NCBI GenBank assembly: GCA_017617315.1
Contig: JAFZWM010000027.1
Coordinates: forward strand, 1-51,014
Direction of reading: 5' to 3'
DNA length: 51,014 nt
Source of the DNA: Bacteroidaceae bacterium
Lineage (GTDB): Bacteria > Bacteroidota > Bacteroidia > Bacteroidales > Bacteroidaceae
In this document: positions 14,991-23,748 of the stretch, in pieces
Layout: each line of letters starts with the position of its first letter
Position numbering within the stretch: the first letter of the stretch is position 1
Program-made: the position numbers and the translations under genes
Notes under the pieces: generated by a model
What the model was told of the DNA's origin: nothing
The model's input: the letters and a program-made list of their open reading frames with translations, nothing else
The model's database searches: none

Positions 14991-15908
14991 ATGAAGATTT
15001 ATTTTGCTCCGCTGCAAGGCTTTACCGAAGATGCCTACCGCCGAATCCACAACTCGATTGTTGGCGGCGTTGATGCCTACTACACGCCTTTTATAAGAGT
15101 CGAGAACGGAAAAATCCGCCCGAAAGATTTGCGCGACATCCGTGCAGAGTTTAACGATGGCGTGAACGTCGTTCCGCAGGTCATAGCATCGTCGGCGCAG
15201 GAAATGCGGCTGACACTCAGCGCGATTGCCGAGAATGGATACCGGCGCGCCGACATAAACATGGGCTGCCCTTTTCCGTTGCAGACAAGGCACGGACGCG
15301 GCGCGGGACTTCTGCCCAATCCGCAGAAAATAGCCGAAATCATGGCGGTGGCAGAGGAGTACGATAATATCGAATTTTCAGTAAAGATGCGCCTTGGTCT
15401 CGACGGCAAGGACGAGTGGAAAGAAGTCATTCCGCTGCTGAACAAGGCTCATCTTTCGCACATCACGCTTCACCCTCGCATTGCATCGCAGCAATACAAG
15501 GGCGAAGTTGATTTGCAGAGTTTTGCCGATTTTGCAACCCTGTGCGAGCATCCGCTCGTCTACAACGGCGACATCTGCACCACCGATGACATCAATCGGA
15601 TAAACCAGTCATTTCCGAACCTGAAAGGCATCATGATTGGCCGCGGACTGCTGGCTCGCCCTACCCTCGCCCTTGAATATCGTAACGGCGAGGAGATGAC
15701 GCCATCGGCACGCATCGCCACAATCAAAAAGATGCACTCGGCACTTCTGGCTCACTACGAAAGGATTATTCCGGGCGAGGCTCAGTGTCTGAACAAAATC
15801 CGCACTTTCTGGGAATACATGGAGCCCGAACTGGGCAAAAAGGCGCACAAAAAAATCATGAAGGCAGGAAACATGAAGAACTATCTTGCCGCCATTCAAA
15901 ATATCTGA
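14991..15908 (+). CDS. tRNA-dihydrouridine synthase
   Basis: The 305-residue protein is a TIM-barrel flavoenzyme of the Dus family, which reduces uridine to dihydrouridine in the tRNA D-loop. The N-terminus gives APLQGFTEDAYRR, the catalytic cysteine is in NMGCPFPLQTRHGRGAGLL (about residues 85-104), SVKMRLG contributes to the FMN site, and GIMIGRGLLARP is the C-terminal phosphate loop. The second subgroup (DusA, B or C) is not clear. It follows the flavodiiron gene by 6 bases and precedes the DNA alkylation repair gene by 5 bases. Confidence 0.93.
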   Translation: MKIYFAPLQGFTEDAYRRIHNSIVGGVDAYYTPFIRVENGKIRPKDLRDIRAEFNDGVNVVPQVIASSAQEMRLTLSAIAENGYRRADINMGCPFPLQTRHGRGAGLLPNPQKIAEIMAVAEEYDNIEFSVKMRLGLDGKDEWKEVIPLLNKAHLSHITLHPRIASQQYKGEVDLQSFADFATLCEHPLVYNGDICTTDDINRINQSFPNLKGIMIGRGLLARPTLALEYRNGEEMTPSARIATIKKMHSALLAHYERIIPGEAQCLNKIRTFWEYMEPELGKKAHKKIMKAGNMKNYLAAIQNI

Positions 15909-15913
15909 CTAAA

Positions 15914-16669
15914 ATGAAAGCCGAAGACGTAATCGAAACCATGGAGTCGATGCTCGACAGCGACCAGCGCACCGTTCTGATGCGATTTTTCAGAACAGCG
16001 AAGGGCGAATATGGCGAGGGCGACGAGTTTCTGGGTATCAAGACTCCGCAGACAAGAATGGTTGTAAAAGAATGCAAGAATCTGCCGATGAACGAAGTGC
16101 CCACGCTGCTGAAAAACAAGTGGCACGAAGTACGTCTCTGCGGATTGCTGATTCTTGTAGACCGCTTCGAGGCTGCCTGTAAGAAAAAAGTTGCCGACAC
16201 CGACGAAGCCATCGCCACACGCGACGAGATTGTGCAGATGTATCTTGCTCACACCGACTCCATAAACAACTGGGATTTGGTAGACCTCACCGCACCGAAA
16301 ATCATTGGCCAGTGGCTAACGGTCAAGTCTAATCTTGGCAACGACGGCTACAAAATCGGCACACTCGACAATCTTGCCAACAGCAATCATCTGTGGCAGC
16401 AGCGCATCGCGATGGTCAGCACTTTGTGGACATCAGCAAAAGGCAATCCGTTCTTCTGCATAAGATATGCCGAGATGCTTCTGCACCACAAGCACGACCT
16501 AATCCACAAAGCCGTTGGATGGATGCTAAGGGAGATGGGCAAACGATGCGGAACGGATATTCTGCGAGATTTTCTGCGCCAGCACATCGGCGGAATGCCT
16601 CGCACAACGCTGAGATATGCCATTGAGAAGCTCAGTCCAGAAGAGCGGGTGATGTGGATGAAAATGTAA
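15914..16669 (+). CDS. DNA alkylation repair protein (AlkD-like)
   Basis: The protein (251 residues) is made of HEAT-like helical repeats of the AlkD family, glycosylases that remove alkylated bases without flipping them. Family patterns include FFRTAKGEYGEGDEFLGIKTPQTR near residue 20, KWHEVRLCGLLILVDRFE near residue 60 and NNWDLVDLTAPKIIG near residue 117. I start it at the ATG at 15914, just after the preceding stop; an in-frame extension into the upstream gene has no family similarity. It forms a likely operon with the two genes before it. Confidence 0.9.
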   Translation: MKAEDVIETMESMLDSDQRTVLMRFFRTAKGEYGEGDEFLGIKTPQTRMVVKECKNLPMNEVPTLLKNKWHEVRLCGLLILVDRFEAACKKKVADTDEAIATRDEIVQMYLAHTDSINNWDLVDLTAPKIIGQWLTVKSNLGNDGYKIGTLDNLANSNHLWQQRIAMVSTLWTSAKGNPFFCIRYAEMLLHHKHDLIHKAVGWMLREMGKRCGTDILRDFLRQHIGGMPRTTLRYAIEKLSPEERVMWMKM

Positions 16670-16776
16670 AATCTTTTTGTGGCAGAATCCATCGACTGCA
16701 TAAAACAAATCGCACAAGAATGAACGGCGGAATCAACAAGAACTACAAGGAAAAATGAAAAAAACATCCGCCGAAA

Positions 16777-16807
16777 TTCGTTTAGTTTATGCAAATCATT
16801 ATCTTTG
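16777..16807 (+). promoter_or_regulatory. Promoter of the DUF1294 gene
   Basis: TTCG (16777-16780, one mismatch) is followed after 19 bases by TATCTTTG (16800-16807), 28 bases before the start codon. Confidence 0.6.
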
Positions 16808-16835
16808 CCAAATAATATCATAAAAACAGGTAAAT

Positions 16836-17102
16836 ATGCAATACGTACTTTACGCTTTGTTAGCATTCAACATACTAACATTTATTATCTACGGAATAGA
16901 CAAGCTGAAGGCAAAACAGCAATGGAGCCGCATTTCAGAGGCAACCCTAATTCTGCTGGCCTTGGCCGGCGGAAGCATCGGAGCTTGGCTCGGAATGAAA
17001 ATCTGGCATCACAAAACACTGCACAATCAGTTTAAATACGGCATTCCGGCAATAATAATTCTGCAACTGTTCTTGGTTATTTATTTCATGTATTTCAGAT
17101 AG
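16836..17102 (+). CDS. DUF1294 family membrane protein
   Basis: This 88-residue protein has three hydrophobic segments and the family features: NILTFIIYGIDKLKAK near residue 10 with the conserved Y-x-x-DK, GGSIGAWLGMKIWHHKT in the middle, and a C-terminal span. The function is unknown. It stands alone with its own promoter. Confidence 0.88.
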   Translation: MQYVLYALLAFNILTFIIYGIDKLKAKQQWSRISEATLILLALAGGSIGAWLGMKIWHHKTLHNQFKYGIPAIIILQLFLVIYFMYFR

Positions 17103-17186
17103 TGCACTTGCACAAAACACCATAAAAAACACTTTATTTTTCGTTTTATCTATATCATCAAAAACCATTCTAACAAAGATACGAAT

Positions 17187-17906
17187 ATGAAAAAAAGCAT
17201 AATCATAGCAATTATTGTATCCGTATTCGTCAGCCTAAAAGCAAACGCGCAGCTCGATATCATAGCTGTTAACTGGAAGGAGGTTGAGTCGATAGCCACA
17301 CAGAAGCCAGACAGTATAAAGAATCTGGTCAAGAAACTGACTGCCAAGGAACTGGACAATACCATGACGCTACAGCAAAAGGTTCTTGCCTACTGCGGAC
17401 AGTCGTACATAAGCAAAAGCCAGGAAACGGCAGATGCCAACAACATGAGGCTGGCACGCGACCGAGGCGAAAACGACAAGACTATAGCCATGGCACAGAA
17501 AGTGCTGGAAACCAATCCGCTGAATCTTTCGGCAATAGATGCCATAGTCAGCACCATTCAGAAGATGGAGAAGGAAAAGAAGGACGTGAGCCAGTATGCC
17601 GGCATAGACAAAAAGCATTACAGAGTAATACTGAAGCGCATCCTCAGCACCATTGCCGTAACGGGCGAAGGCTCTAAGGACAAGCCGTTCCAGACAACAT
17701 CCATAAGCGATGCCAAGGATTTCATGAAGCTGCATCTCGAACTCGACAACCCAGCTTCGCACAGCATCAACACCAAAGGCAAATCGCCCGAGGTTGTATT
17801 CAAGCTGAAAGAACCGAGTCAGTATTACAGCGAGAAAACCATCAGTTTCGACATTACCCGTATTCAGGAACTTGACGGAACCGTTACCACGCGCACCGAA
17901 CTTTAA
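17187..17906 (+). CDS. Secreted protein, DUF4919-like
   Basis: The 239-residue protein starts with a clear signal peptide (MKKSIIIAIIVSVFVSLKANA, cleavage after about residue 21). The mature part is helical in its first two thirds (QKVLAYCGQSYISKSQ, AQKVLETNPLNLSAID, the latter resembling a TPR turn) and ends in beta-rich sequence with PEVVFKLKEPSQYYSEK. This order resembles the DUF4919 proteins of Bacteroidetes, but I hold that assignment loosely. It is a single gene; the next open reading frame on this strand begins after a 226-base gap. Confidence 0.7.
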   Translation: MKKSIIIAIIVSVFVSLKANAQLDIIAVNWKEVESIATQKPDSIKNLVKKLTAKELDNTMTLQQKVLAYCGQSYISKSQETADANNMRLARDRGENDKTIAMAQKVLETNPLNLSAIDAIVSTIQKMEKEKKDVSQYAGIDKKHYRVILKRILSTIAVTGEGSKDKPFQTTSISDAKDFMKLHLELDNPASHSINTKGKSPEVVFKLKEPSQYYSEKTISFDITRIQELDGTVTTRTEL

Positions 17907-17912
17907 TCCGTT

Positions 17913-17978
17913 CCGTAAATTTGGTAATATTTTCCGAATTACGGGTACAACCGCTTTACCAATATAACCTTACTTTTG
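17913..17978 (+). promoter_or_regulatory. Candidate control region of the AraC gene
   Basis: An inverted repeat, CCGTAA (17913-17918) and TTACGG (17939-17944), precedes TACTTTTG (17971-17978), which fits the -7 consensus. No TTTG at -33 is seen. The inverted repeat could also act as the terminator of the preceding gene. Confidence 0.35.
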
Positions 17979-18132
17979 CAGAAGAAATGGAAACATTTGT
18001 CGCAACCCGGCATTTGCTGTTCATACTCTTCTGCATTTTTTATAAGAAGACACGGCACATTCCGGGCAAGAAAAAAAATTCCAGCACGAAAGAAATACAA
18101 ATCGGCAACCCACAAAAGAAACGTATCAGACA

Positions 18133-19020
18133 ATGAAAGAAGTTTTTATTGATTCAGTACAGAAATACAACGATTACTACGGATTCGAAACCCTTCATCC
18201 GCTGGTGAGCGTTGTAAGAATGGACATGCCATACACTCAGGAAGAAATGATGATGCACTGCGGTCTTTACATGATATTCCTGAAAGAGAACAAAGGCTGC
18301 AAGCTGTCTTACGGCCGCACAAAATACGATTTTGACGAGATGACCGTAACATCGTTCGAACCCGGACAAGTTATTCATGTTGAACAGAACGGCGGCATCG
18401 TACCCAAATGGACAGGACTAATTTTCCATCCAGATTTCCTGGCACGGACAAATCTGGGCAAACAGATGTCGCGCTACGAATTCTTTTCGTACACAAGCAA
18501 CGAGGCACTTCACCTCTCGGCTGCCGAGGTTGAGATATTCCGCGGAGTTCTTGGCATGATTCAGCAAGAACTCAAGCATGCCATAGACAAACATTCGCGC
18601 GAGCTGATAGTGAGCAACATAGAGCTTCTGCTGAACTATTGCCTGCGATTCTACGACCGTCAGTTCATCACGCGCGAGGAGATAAACCACTCCGTGGTTC
18701 AGAAATTCGAGCAACTTCTGAAAGAATACATCCAGACATCAGCCGAGAAGAACGGACTTCCGACAGTAGCCTACTTTGCCGACAAATGCAATCTGTCTAC
18801 CGGATATTTCGGCGAGCTGGTGAAGACCGAAACAGGACGCACCGCCAAGGATTTCATCAGTAGCAGAATTCTTTCGGCTGCAAAAGAATATCTGAGCAGC
18901 GACCTCATGACGGTTACACAGATAAGCACCCGTCTGGGATTTGAATATCCGCAGCATTTTGTCCGTTTCTTCAAGAGATACACAGGAATGACGCCAAGCG
19001 ATTTCAAAAAAGTTAGTTAG
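18133..19020 (+). CDS. AraC family transcriptional regulator
   Basis: This protein (295 residues) has an N-terminal cupin-like sensing region (to about residue 160) and a C-terminal AraC double helix-turn-helix: YFADKCNLSTGYFGELVKTETG (about residues 216-237) and VTQISTRLGFEYPQHFVRFF (about residues 259-278) with the closing GMTPSDFKK. It is followed by the DXS-like gene after only 23 bases on the same strand, so it probably controls that gene or is co-expressed with it. The inducer is unknown. Confidence 0.93.
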   Translation: MKEVFIDSVQKYNDYYGFETLHPLVSVVRMDMPYTQEEMMMHCGLYMIFLKENKGCKLSYGRTKYDFDEMTVTSFEPGQVIHVEQNGGIVPKWTGLIFHPDFLARTNLGKQMSRYEFFSYTSNEALHLSAAEVEIFRGVLGMIQQELKHAIDKHSRELIVSNIELLLNYCLRFYDRQFITREEINHSVVQKFEQLLKEYIQTSAEKNGLPTVAYFADKCNLSTGYFGELVKTETGRTAKDFISSRILSAAKEYLSSDLMTVTQISTRLGFEYPQHFVRFFKRYTGMTPSDFKKVS

Positions 19021-19043
19021 ACACACATAAAAAAACATAAAAT

Positions 19044-20807
19044 ATGATTATTGAAAGAATAAAATCGCCTGCCGACTTAAAGAATCTGAGCATCAGCGAA
19101 TTGAAGCAGGTGGCAGACGAAACACGACAAGCAGTACTTAACCGCGTGAGCAAGCACGGCGGACACGTTGGTTCAAACCTCGGATTTGTCGAGGCCACGG
19201 TGGCTCTGCACTACGTTTTCGACGCACCGAAGGATAAGTTTGTGTTCGACGTGAGCCATCAGAGCTATCCGCACAAGGTTCTGACGGGGCGCGCCAGCGG
19301 ATTTCTTGGCGAAATTGGCGACATGAACGCCATAAGCGGATATTCATCACCAGACGAAAGTCCGGTTTACGACAACTTTGAGGTTGGCCACACTTCAACA
19401 TCCATCTCGCTTGCCACCGGCTTGCAGAAGGCACGCGACATCATGGGAACCGACGAGAACATCATTGCCATCATCGGCGACGGCTCGCTTAGTGGCGGCG
19501 AGGCTTTCGAAGGGCTCGATACAGCATCCGAACTTGGTACGGGCATCATCATCGTGGTAAACGACAACGAGATGAGCATTGCCGAAAATCACGGCGGCAT
19601 CTACAAGAATCTTGGCGCACTCCGCCAGAGCAACGGACAGTGCGAGCACAACTGGTTCAAGGCGTGGGGTTTCGACTACAAATATCTTGAAGAAGGAAAC
19701 GATGTTGAAAAACTAATCGAAATTTTCAAAAGCGTGAAAGGAACGAAAGTTCCAACAGTTGTTCACATTCACACCGAGAAAGGACACGGTTTCGCACCAG
19801 CCATTGAGCACAAAGAGCAGTGGCACTGGAGAATGCCTTTCGACATCGAGACTGGCGAAAGCCTATTCTCTTCTGGCGATGAAAGCTACGAAGAACTATT
19901 CTCCGACTGGATGCTCGACGAGATGCAGAACGACAAAACTCTGATTGCCGTAACCGCCGGAACGCCAGCCGCCGCAGGATTCACTTCGGAAAAGAGACAG
20001 AAAGCCGGCAAGCAGCACATAGACATGGGCATTGCCGAGGAACAAGCCGTAGCTATGATTAGCGGAATGGCAAAGGGCGGACTTCACCCTGTCTGGACTG
20101 TCTATTCAACTTTCATTCAGCGAACATACGACCAGATTGCGCAAGACCTCTGCATCAACTCAAATCCTGCTGTGATAAACGTTACAGGCGGTGGCATAAA
20201 CTCAATGAACGACATCACGCACATCTGTCTGTTCGACATTCCGATGCTTACCAGCATTCCAAACCTGCTATATCTTGCCCCAACCACTTGCGAAGAATAT
20301 TTTGCAATGCTGCAATGGGCAATAAAGCAAGAAAAGATGCCGGTAGCCCTGAGAGTACCAACCAACGGAGTAAACCACACAAGCGAACCCCAGCCTACCG
20401 AATTCTCGTTCATTCCGGAATACAAGATTACGAAGAAAGGCTCGAAGGTGGCGATTATAGCCGCCGGCTCGTTCTATCAGAAAGGCGAAAACGTTATCAG
20501 ACTGCTTGCCGACAAGGGCATTGATGCGACTCTCATCAATCCGCGCTATCTGTCGGGCATCGATACCAAGACGCTCGATGCGCTGAAAGCCAACCACAAA
20601 CTTGTCGTAACTCTCGAAGACGGCTGCAAGGATGGCGGATTTGGTGAGAGAATAGCGGCTTACTACGGCACTTCGGACATGAAGGTGATGGTGGGCGGAA
20701 TAAAGAAGGATTTGTACGACCGCTTCGACGCTCAGAAACTTTTGGCAGACAACCGTCTGCTCGACGAACAGATTGTTGAGGACATCACAAACACAATTTC
20801 TATATAA
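19044..20807 (+). CDS. Divergent 1-deoxy-D-xylulose-5-phosphate synthase-like transketolase
   Basis: The 587-residue protein has the DXS domain order: a thiamin-diphosphate domain with GGHVGSNLGFVEATVALHYVF near residue 38 and GDGSLSGGEAFEGLD (Mg/thiamin loop), a pyrimidine-binding domain starting near residue 297 (DKTLIAVTAGTPAAAGF, with the active-site glutamate in DMGIAEEQAVAMI) and a C-terminal domain. It is shorter than standard DXS (about 620-640) and departs from it at known motifs: DVSHQSYPHK instead of DVGHQ, and EQWHWRMPF where DXS has a short H-x-V segment. It may be a DXS paralogue with another ketose or aldehyde substrate. The AraC gene just upstream suggests an inducible, catabolic role. 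Confidence 0.82.
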   Translation: MIIERIKSPADLKNLSISELKQVADETRQAVLNRVSKHGGHVGSNLGFVEATVALHYVFDAPKDKFVFDVSHQSYPHKVLTGRASGFLGEIGDMNAISGYSSPDESPVYDNFEVGHTSTSISLATGLQKARDIMGTDENIIAIIGDGSLSGGEAFEGLDTASELGTGIIIVVNDNEMSIAENHGGIYKNLGALRQSNGQCEHNWFKAWGFDYKYLEEGNDVEKLIEIFKSVKGTKVPTVVHIHTEKGHGFAPAIEHKEQWHWRMPFDIETGESLFSSGDESYEELFSDWMLDEMQNDKTLIAVTAGTPAAAGFTSEKRQKAGKQHIDMGIAEEQAVAMISGMAKGGLHPVWTVYSTFIQRTYDQIAQDLCINSNPAVINVTGGGINSMNDITHICLFDIPMLTSIPNLLYLAPTTCEEYFAMLQWAIKQEKMPVALRVPTNGVNHTSEPQPTEFSFIPEYKITKKGSKVAIIAAGSFYQKGENVIRLLADKGIDATLINPRYLSGIDTKTLDALKANHKLVVTLEDGCKDGGFGERIAAYYGTSDMKVMVGGIKKDLYDRFDAQKLLADNRLLDEQIVEDITNTISI

Positions 20808-20816
20808 ATTCATTTC

Positions 20817-20858
20817 CCCTTATTTCTGACGGCTATTCTTCGGCCGGCAGAATAAGGG
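20817..20858 (+). terminator. Terminator-like hairpin
   Basis: CCCTTATT (20817-20824) pairs with AATAAGGG (20851-20858), with further pairing inside (CTG-CGGC against GCCG-CAG). It is followed by ATTTTCCCTTTT. It lies between the DXS-like and DUF362 genes. Confidence 0.65.
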
Positions 20859-20881
20859 ATTTTCCCTTTTCTTGTTTGACT

Positions 20882-21838
20882 ATGAAACGAATTTTCTCTA
20901 TCACCATCATCGGCTCGATGCTCATAGCATCAACAGCATGGGCACAGAGCAAAGTGTATGTTACGCGCGACATCTCGCCCGAATCACTCGTAAAAATATA
21001 TCAAGCCGTTGGCCGAAAGGCCGAAGGCAAAGTGGCTGTAAAAATCAGCACCGGCGAATCGGAAAAGACTGGATATCTTCGTCCGCAATTCATAAAAACT
21101 CTGCTCGACGAAGTTAACGGCACAATAGTTGAATGCAACACAGCCTATGGCGGAACACGAAACACGACCGAGAAACATTGGAAAACAATTAAGCAACACG
21201 GATTTACCAAGGTTGCAAAGGTCGATATAATGGACGAGGAAGGCAGCATGAAGATAGCCGTTCAAGACACCACGCACATAAAATACGACATCGTTGGCAC
21301 ACATCTCAAGAACTACGACTTCATGATAAACCTCGCCCACTTCAAAGGACACCAGATGGGCGGTCTGGGCGGAGTGCTGAAGAATGCATCCATCGGCGTT
21401 GCATCAGCTTCGGGAAAGGCATACATTCACACCGCTGGATATACCGACAACGTTGGCGTTATGTGGAGTCATGTTCAAAATCAGGACGGCTTTCTGGAGT
21501 CGATGGCTGCGGCAGCACAAGGCGTCCACAACTTCTTCGGCAACGGACAGAAAATTATCTACATAAGCGTTATGTACAAAATGAGCATAGACTGCGACTG
21601 TAACGGAAATCCTGCCCCGCCGCTCATTGCCGACTACGGAATTCTTGCCTCGCTCGACCCCGTTGCGCTCGACCAAGCGTGCTACGAGATTGTTGAGAGT
21701 ATTCACAAAGACGAGCACAACAATCCTCAGCCACTGCTAGACCGCATTGCAAAACTGCACGGTACTCACACTATAGAATGGGCCGAGAAGATTGGTCTTG
21801 GCAGCAGAAAATACGAATTGATAAACATTGATAAATAA
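20882..21838 (+). CDS. Secreted DUF362 family protein
   Basis: The protein (318 residues from the ATG at 20882) begins with a signal peptide (MKRIFSITIIGSMLIASTAWA) and then matches the DUF362 fold: KVAVKISTGES, GTIVECNTAYGG, NLAHFKGHQMGGLGGVLKN in the centre and SLDPVALDQACYEIV towards the end. DUF362 proteins often carry ferredoxin domains; this one has only a CDCNG motif (about residue 238) and no 4Fe-4S signature. The function is unknown. A terminator-like hairpin lies between it and the DXS-like gene; a clear terminator follows. Confidence 0.87.
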   Translation: MKRIFSITIIGSMLIASTAWAQSKVYVTRDISPESLVKIYQAVGRKAEGKVAVKISTGESEKTGYLRPQFIKTLLDEVNGTIVECNTAYGGTRNTTEKHWKTIKQHGFTKVAKVDIMDEEGSMKIAVQDTTHIKYDIVGTHLKNYDFMINLAHFKGHQMGGLGGVLKNASIGVASASGKAYIHTAGYTDNVGVMWSHVQNQDGFLESMAAAAQGVHNFFGNGQKIIYISVMYKMSIDCDCNGNPAPPLIADYGILASLDPVALDQACYEIVESIHKDEHNNPQPLLDRIAKLHGTHTIEWAEKIGLGSRKYELINIDK

Positions 21839-21848
21839 AAGAATACAG

Positions 21849-21886
21849 AAGCATCCGCCCTTGCCCAAAAGGAGCGGATGCTTTCT
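21849..21886. terminator. Bidirectional terminator
   Basis: A perfect 10-base stem, AAGCATCCGC (21849-21858) and GCGGATGCTT (21874-21883), is followed by T-rich sequence. It separates the convergent DUF362 and TonB genes. Confidence 0.88.
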
Positions 21887-21897
21887 TTCAACACCAG

Positions 21898-22593
21898 TTA
21901 TTGCAAACGGAAAGTTACAGGTACAGTATATTTTACTCTTACGGGTTTGCCTCTCTGCATTCCCGGAGTCCATCTTGGCATCATAGAGATTACGCGGAGT
22001 GCCTCCTTGTCGAGATAAGGGTCAACGCTTCGGACAACAGTCGGGTCGACAATCGAGCCGTCCTTGTTTACAACAAACTGAATTACCACCTTGCCCTGAA
22101 CGCCATGTTCCTGTGAAATTGTAGGATACTTGATGTTGTTAGCCAAGAATTTCAGACAAGCTGCCATTCCACCGGGGAATTCCGGCATTTTCTCAACAAT
22201 CTTAAAGATTTCGTTGTCTTCTATCACCTCATCCGGAACCTTCGCAACCTCAACCACCTTCGGAGCTGGTGCTACAACAGCCGCTCCAAGGTCTTCTGAC
22301 GAAATCATGTTGTTCTCTTCCTGCGAGTCATCGTCAACCAAAATCAGCTCGTCGGAGATTGATTTTGTTACGGCTGGCGGCGGAGGGGGCAACGGCTGCT
22401 CCATAGTGGTGCTGACAATCTCAGTATTGTCGTCGAAAATGTCGGAGAAGTTGTCATAAACTCTTTCAACCACTTCGCGAGTGCCGAATTCGAGAGTTGC
22501 GTAGAATGTGGCAATCACAATTACTAATCCTATAAGGTAGTTGGTTAGCTTCTTGTCTTCCAAATCTACCACAGATAATTTCTTTACTTCCAT
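21898..22593 (-). CDS. Energy transducer TonB
   Basis: This 231-residue protein has one N-terminal membrane span (about residues 17-35), a proline-rich periplasmic linker (PLPPPPPAV near residue 68) and a C-terminal TonB domain: EKMPEFPGGMAACLKFLANNIKYP, VQGKVVIQFVVNKDGSI, and PRWTPGMQRGKPVRVKYTVPVTF. TonB passes proton-motive energy from ExbB/ExbD to outer-membrane receptors. The FPGG box and the short spacer are typical of Bacteroidetes TonB. No exbB/exbD genes are next to it. On the minus strand TACATTTG (22638-22645) is a likely -7 box. Confidence 0.93.
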   Translation of the reverse strand: MEVKKLSVVDLEDKKLTNYLIGLVIVIATFYATLEFGTREVVERVYDNFSDIFDDNTEIVSTTMEQPLPPPPPAVTKSISDELILVDDDSQEENNMISSEDLGAAVVAPAPKVVEVAKVPDEVIEDNEIFKIVEKMPEFPGGMAACLKFLANNIKYPTISQEHGVQGKVVIQFVVNKDGSIVDPTVVRSVDPYLDKEALRVISMMPRWTPGMQRGKPVRVKYTVPVTFRLQ

Positions 22594-22637
22594 GATTCTT
22601 ATTTTTTAAAGGTTAATGTATTTTATCGTTCACAGTG

Positions 22638-22645
22638 CAAATGTA
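22638..22645 (-). promoter_or_regulatory. -7 box of tonB-type gene
   Basis: TACATTTG on the minus strand, 44 bases before the start codon. No TTTG at -33. Confidence 0.45.
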
Positions 22646-22735
22646 CACACCTCTGCCCAATTGACATTTATTTAATTTTTTACTATTTTTTTACACCTTT
22701 TTTACTTTTGCTTTACCTTTTACGTTTTTTTTGAG

Positions 22736-22743
22736 TAAGTTTG
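22736..22743 (+). promoter_or_regulatory. -7 box of cation diffusion facilitator gene
   Basis: TAAGTTTG lies 28 bases before the start codon; the upstream sequence is T-rich and no clear -33 box at the usual spacing is visible. Confidence 0.45.
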
Positions 22744-22771
22744 CGAACCGCAACAAAACGATATAACTGTA

Positions 22772-23656
22772 ATGAACAGAGACAGAAGAATTTACAACAT
22801 AACGCTGGTCGGAAGCCTTGTAAACGCCGCGCTTATCGTGCTGAAATTCGCCGCTGGAATAATAGGCAACTCGGCGGCGATGATTGCCGACGCCATACAC
22901 TCGCTGAGCGACTTTGTTACCGACATAATAGTTATTCTCTTCGTGCACCTTAGCAACAAGCCGGCCGACGATGACCATTGCTACGGACACGGAAAATACG
23001 AAACCATAGCCACGTCAATCATCGGAATAACGCTTCTTGGCGTAGCCCTTAAACTCGGCTGCGACGGCTGTCTGAAGATTATCGACTTCTGCAACGGAAA
23101 GCCACTGCCCTCGCCCGGCATCATAGCCTTTGCCGCCGCCGTTATGAGCATCATTCTGAAAGAATGGATTTACATTGCCACCCGAAAAGTGGCGCGCGAG
23201 GTCAATTCAAAGGCTCTCGAAGCCAACGCATGGCACCACCGTAGCGATGCCCTCTCGTCCGTCGGAACAGCCATCGGCATTGGCGGAGCGGTTCTTCTGG
23301 GCAGCCGGTGGGCAGTGCTCGATGCCGTTGCCGCCCTCGTTGTGAGCGTGTTCATCGCCCAGACCGCCGTCAAGCTAATCCGCCAGTCGGCAGGCGAACT
23401 TCTCGAAGAAAGTCTGCCCAAAAGCACCGAGAAGCGCATCCTACAGATTGCAGGCCAAGACAGCATGGTGTCGGACATTCACAACCTGCGCACACGCCGC
23501 ATCGGCAACCGCATAGCCATAGAGATGCACCTGCGCCTGCCCGGCACAATCACTCTCGAGGAGGCGCACAACCACGCATCGGGCATTGAGGCGGCTCTGC
23601 GACGCGAGTTCGGAGCCAACACGCACATAATGCTGCATCTTGAACCGGTAAAATAA
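22772..23656 (+). CDS. Cation diffusion facilitator family transporter
   Basis: The protein (294 residues) has six membrane spans and a cytosolic C-terminal domain. The metal site residues are visible in span 2 (ADAIHSLSDFVTD, about residues 39-51) and span 5 (NAWHHRSDALSS, about residues 150-161), the HxxxD pairs typical of Zn, Fe or Mn exporters. The C-terminal domain shows MVSDIHNLRTRRIGNRIAIEMHLRLPG, the dimer-forming metal sensor. It probably exports a divalent metal in exchange for protons. Which metal is not certain. Confidence 0.94.
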   Translation: MNRDRRIYNITLVGSLVNAALIVLKFAAGIIGNSAAMIADAIHSLSDFVTDIIVILFVHLSNKPADDDHCYGHGKYETIATSIIGITLLGVALKLGCDGCLKIIDFCNGKPLPSPGIIAFAAAVMSIILKEWIYIATRKVAREVNSKALEANAWHHRSDALSSVGTAIGIGGAVLLGSRWAVLDAVAALVVSVFIAQTAVKLIRQSAGELLEESLPKSTEKRILQIAGQDSMVSDIHNLRTRRIGNRIAIEMHLRLPGTITLEEAHNHASGIEAALRREFGANTHIMLHLEPVK

Positions 23657-23748
23657 AAGTAAAATAGTTTTTACCTGAAAAAGCTGTTCGGCAAAGATCT
23701 TGTCAACGCAAAACGCTGCCAGTTGTAAAATCATAAAACAGAACGATT

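Noticed and set aside
15785-15913. N-terminal extension of the DNA alkylation repair protein into the upstream gene
   Set aside because: The added 43 residues overlap the dihydrouridine synthase C-terminus and lack family similarity; the ATG at 15914 gives the normal start.
20876-20881. TTG start two codons upstream of the DUF362 gene
   Set aside because: The ATG at 20882 directly precedes a normal signal peptide, so the TTG is not needed.
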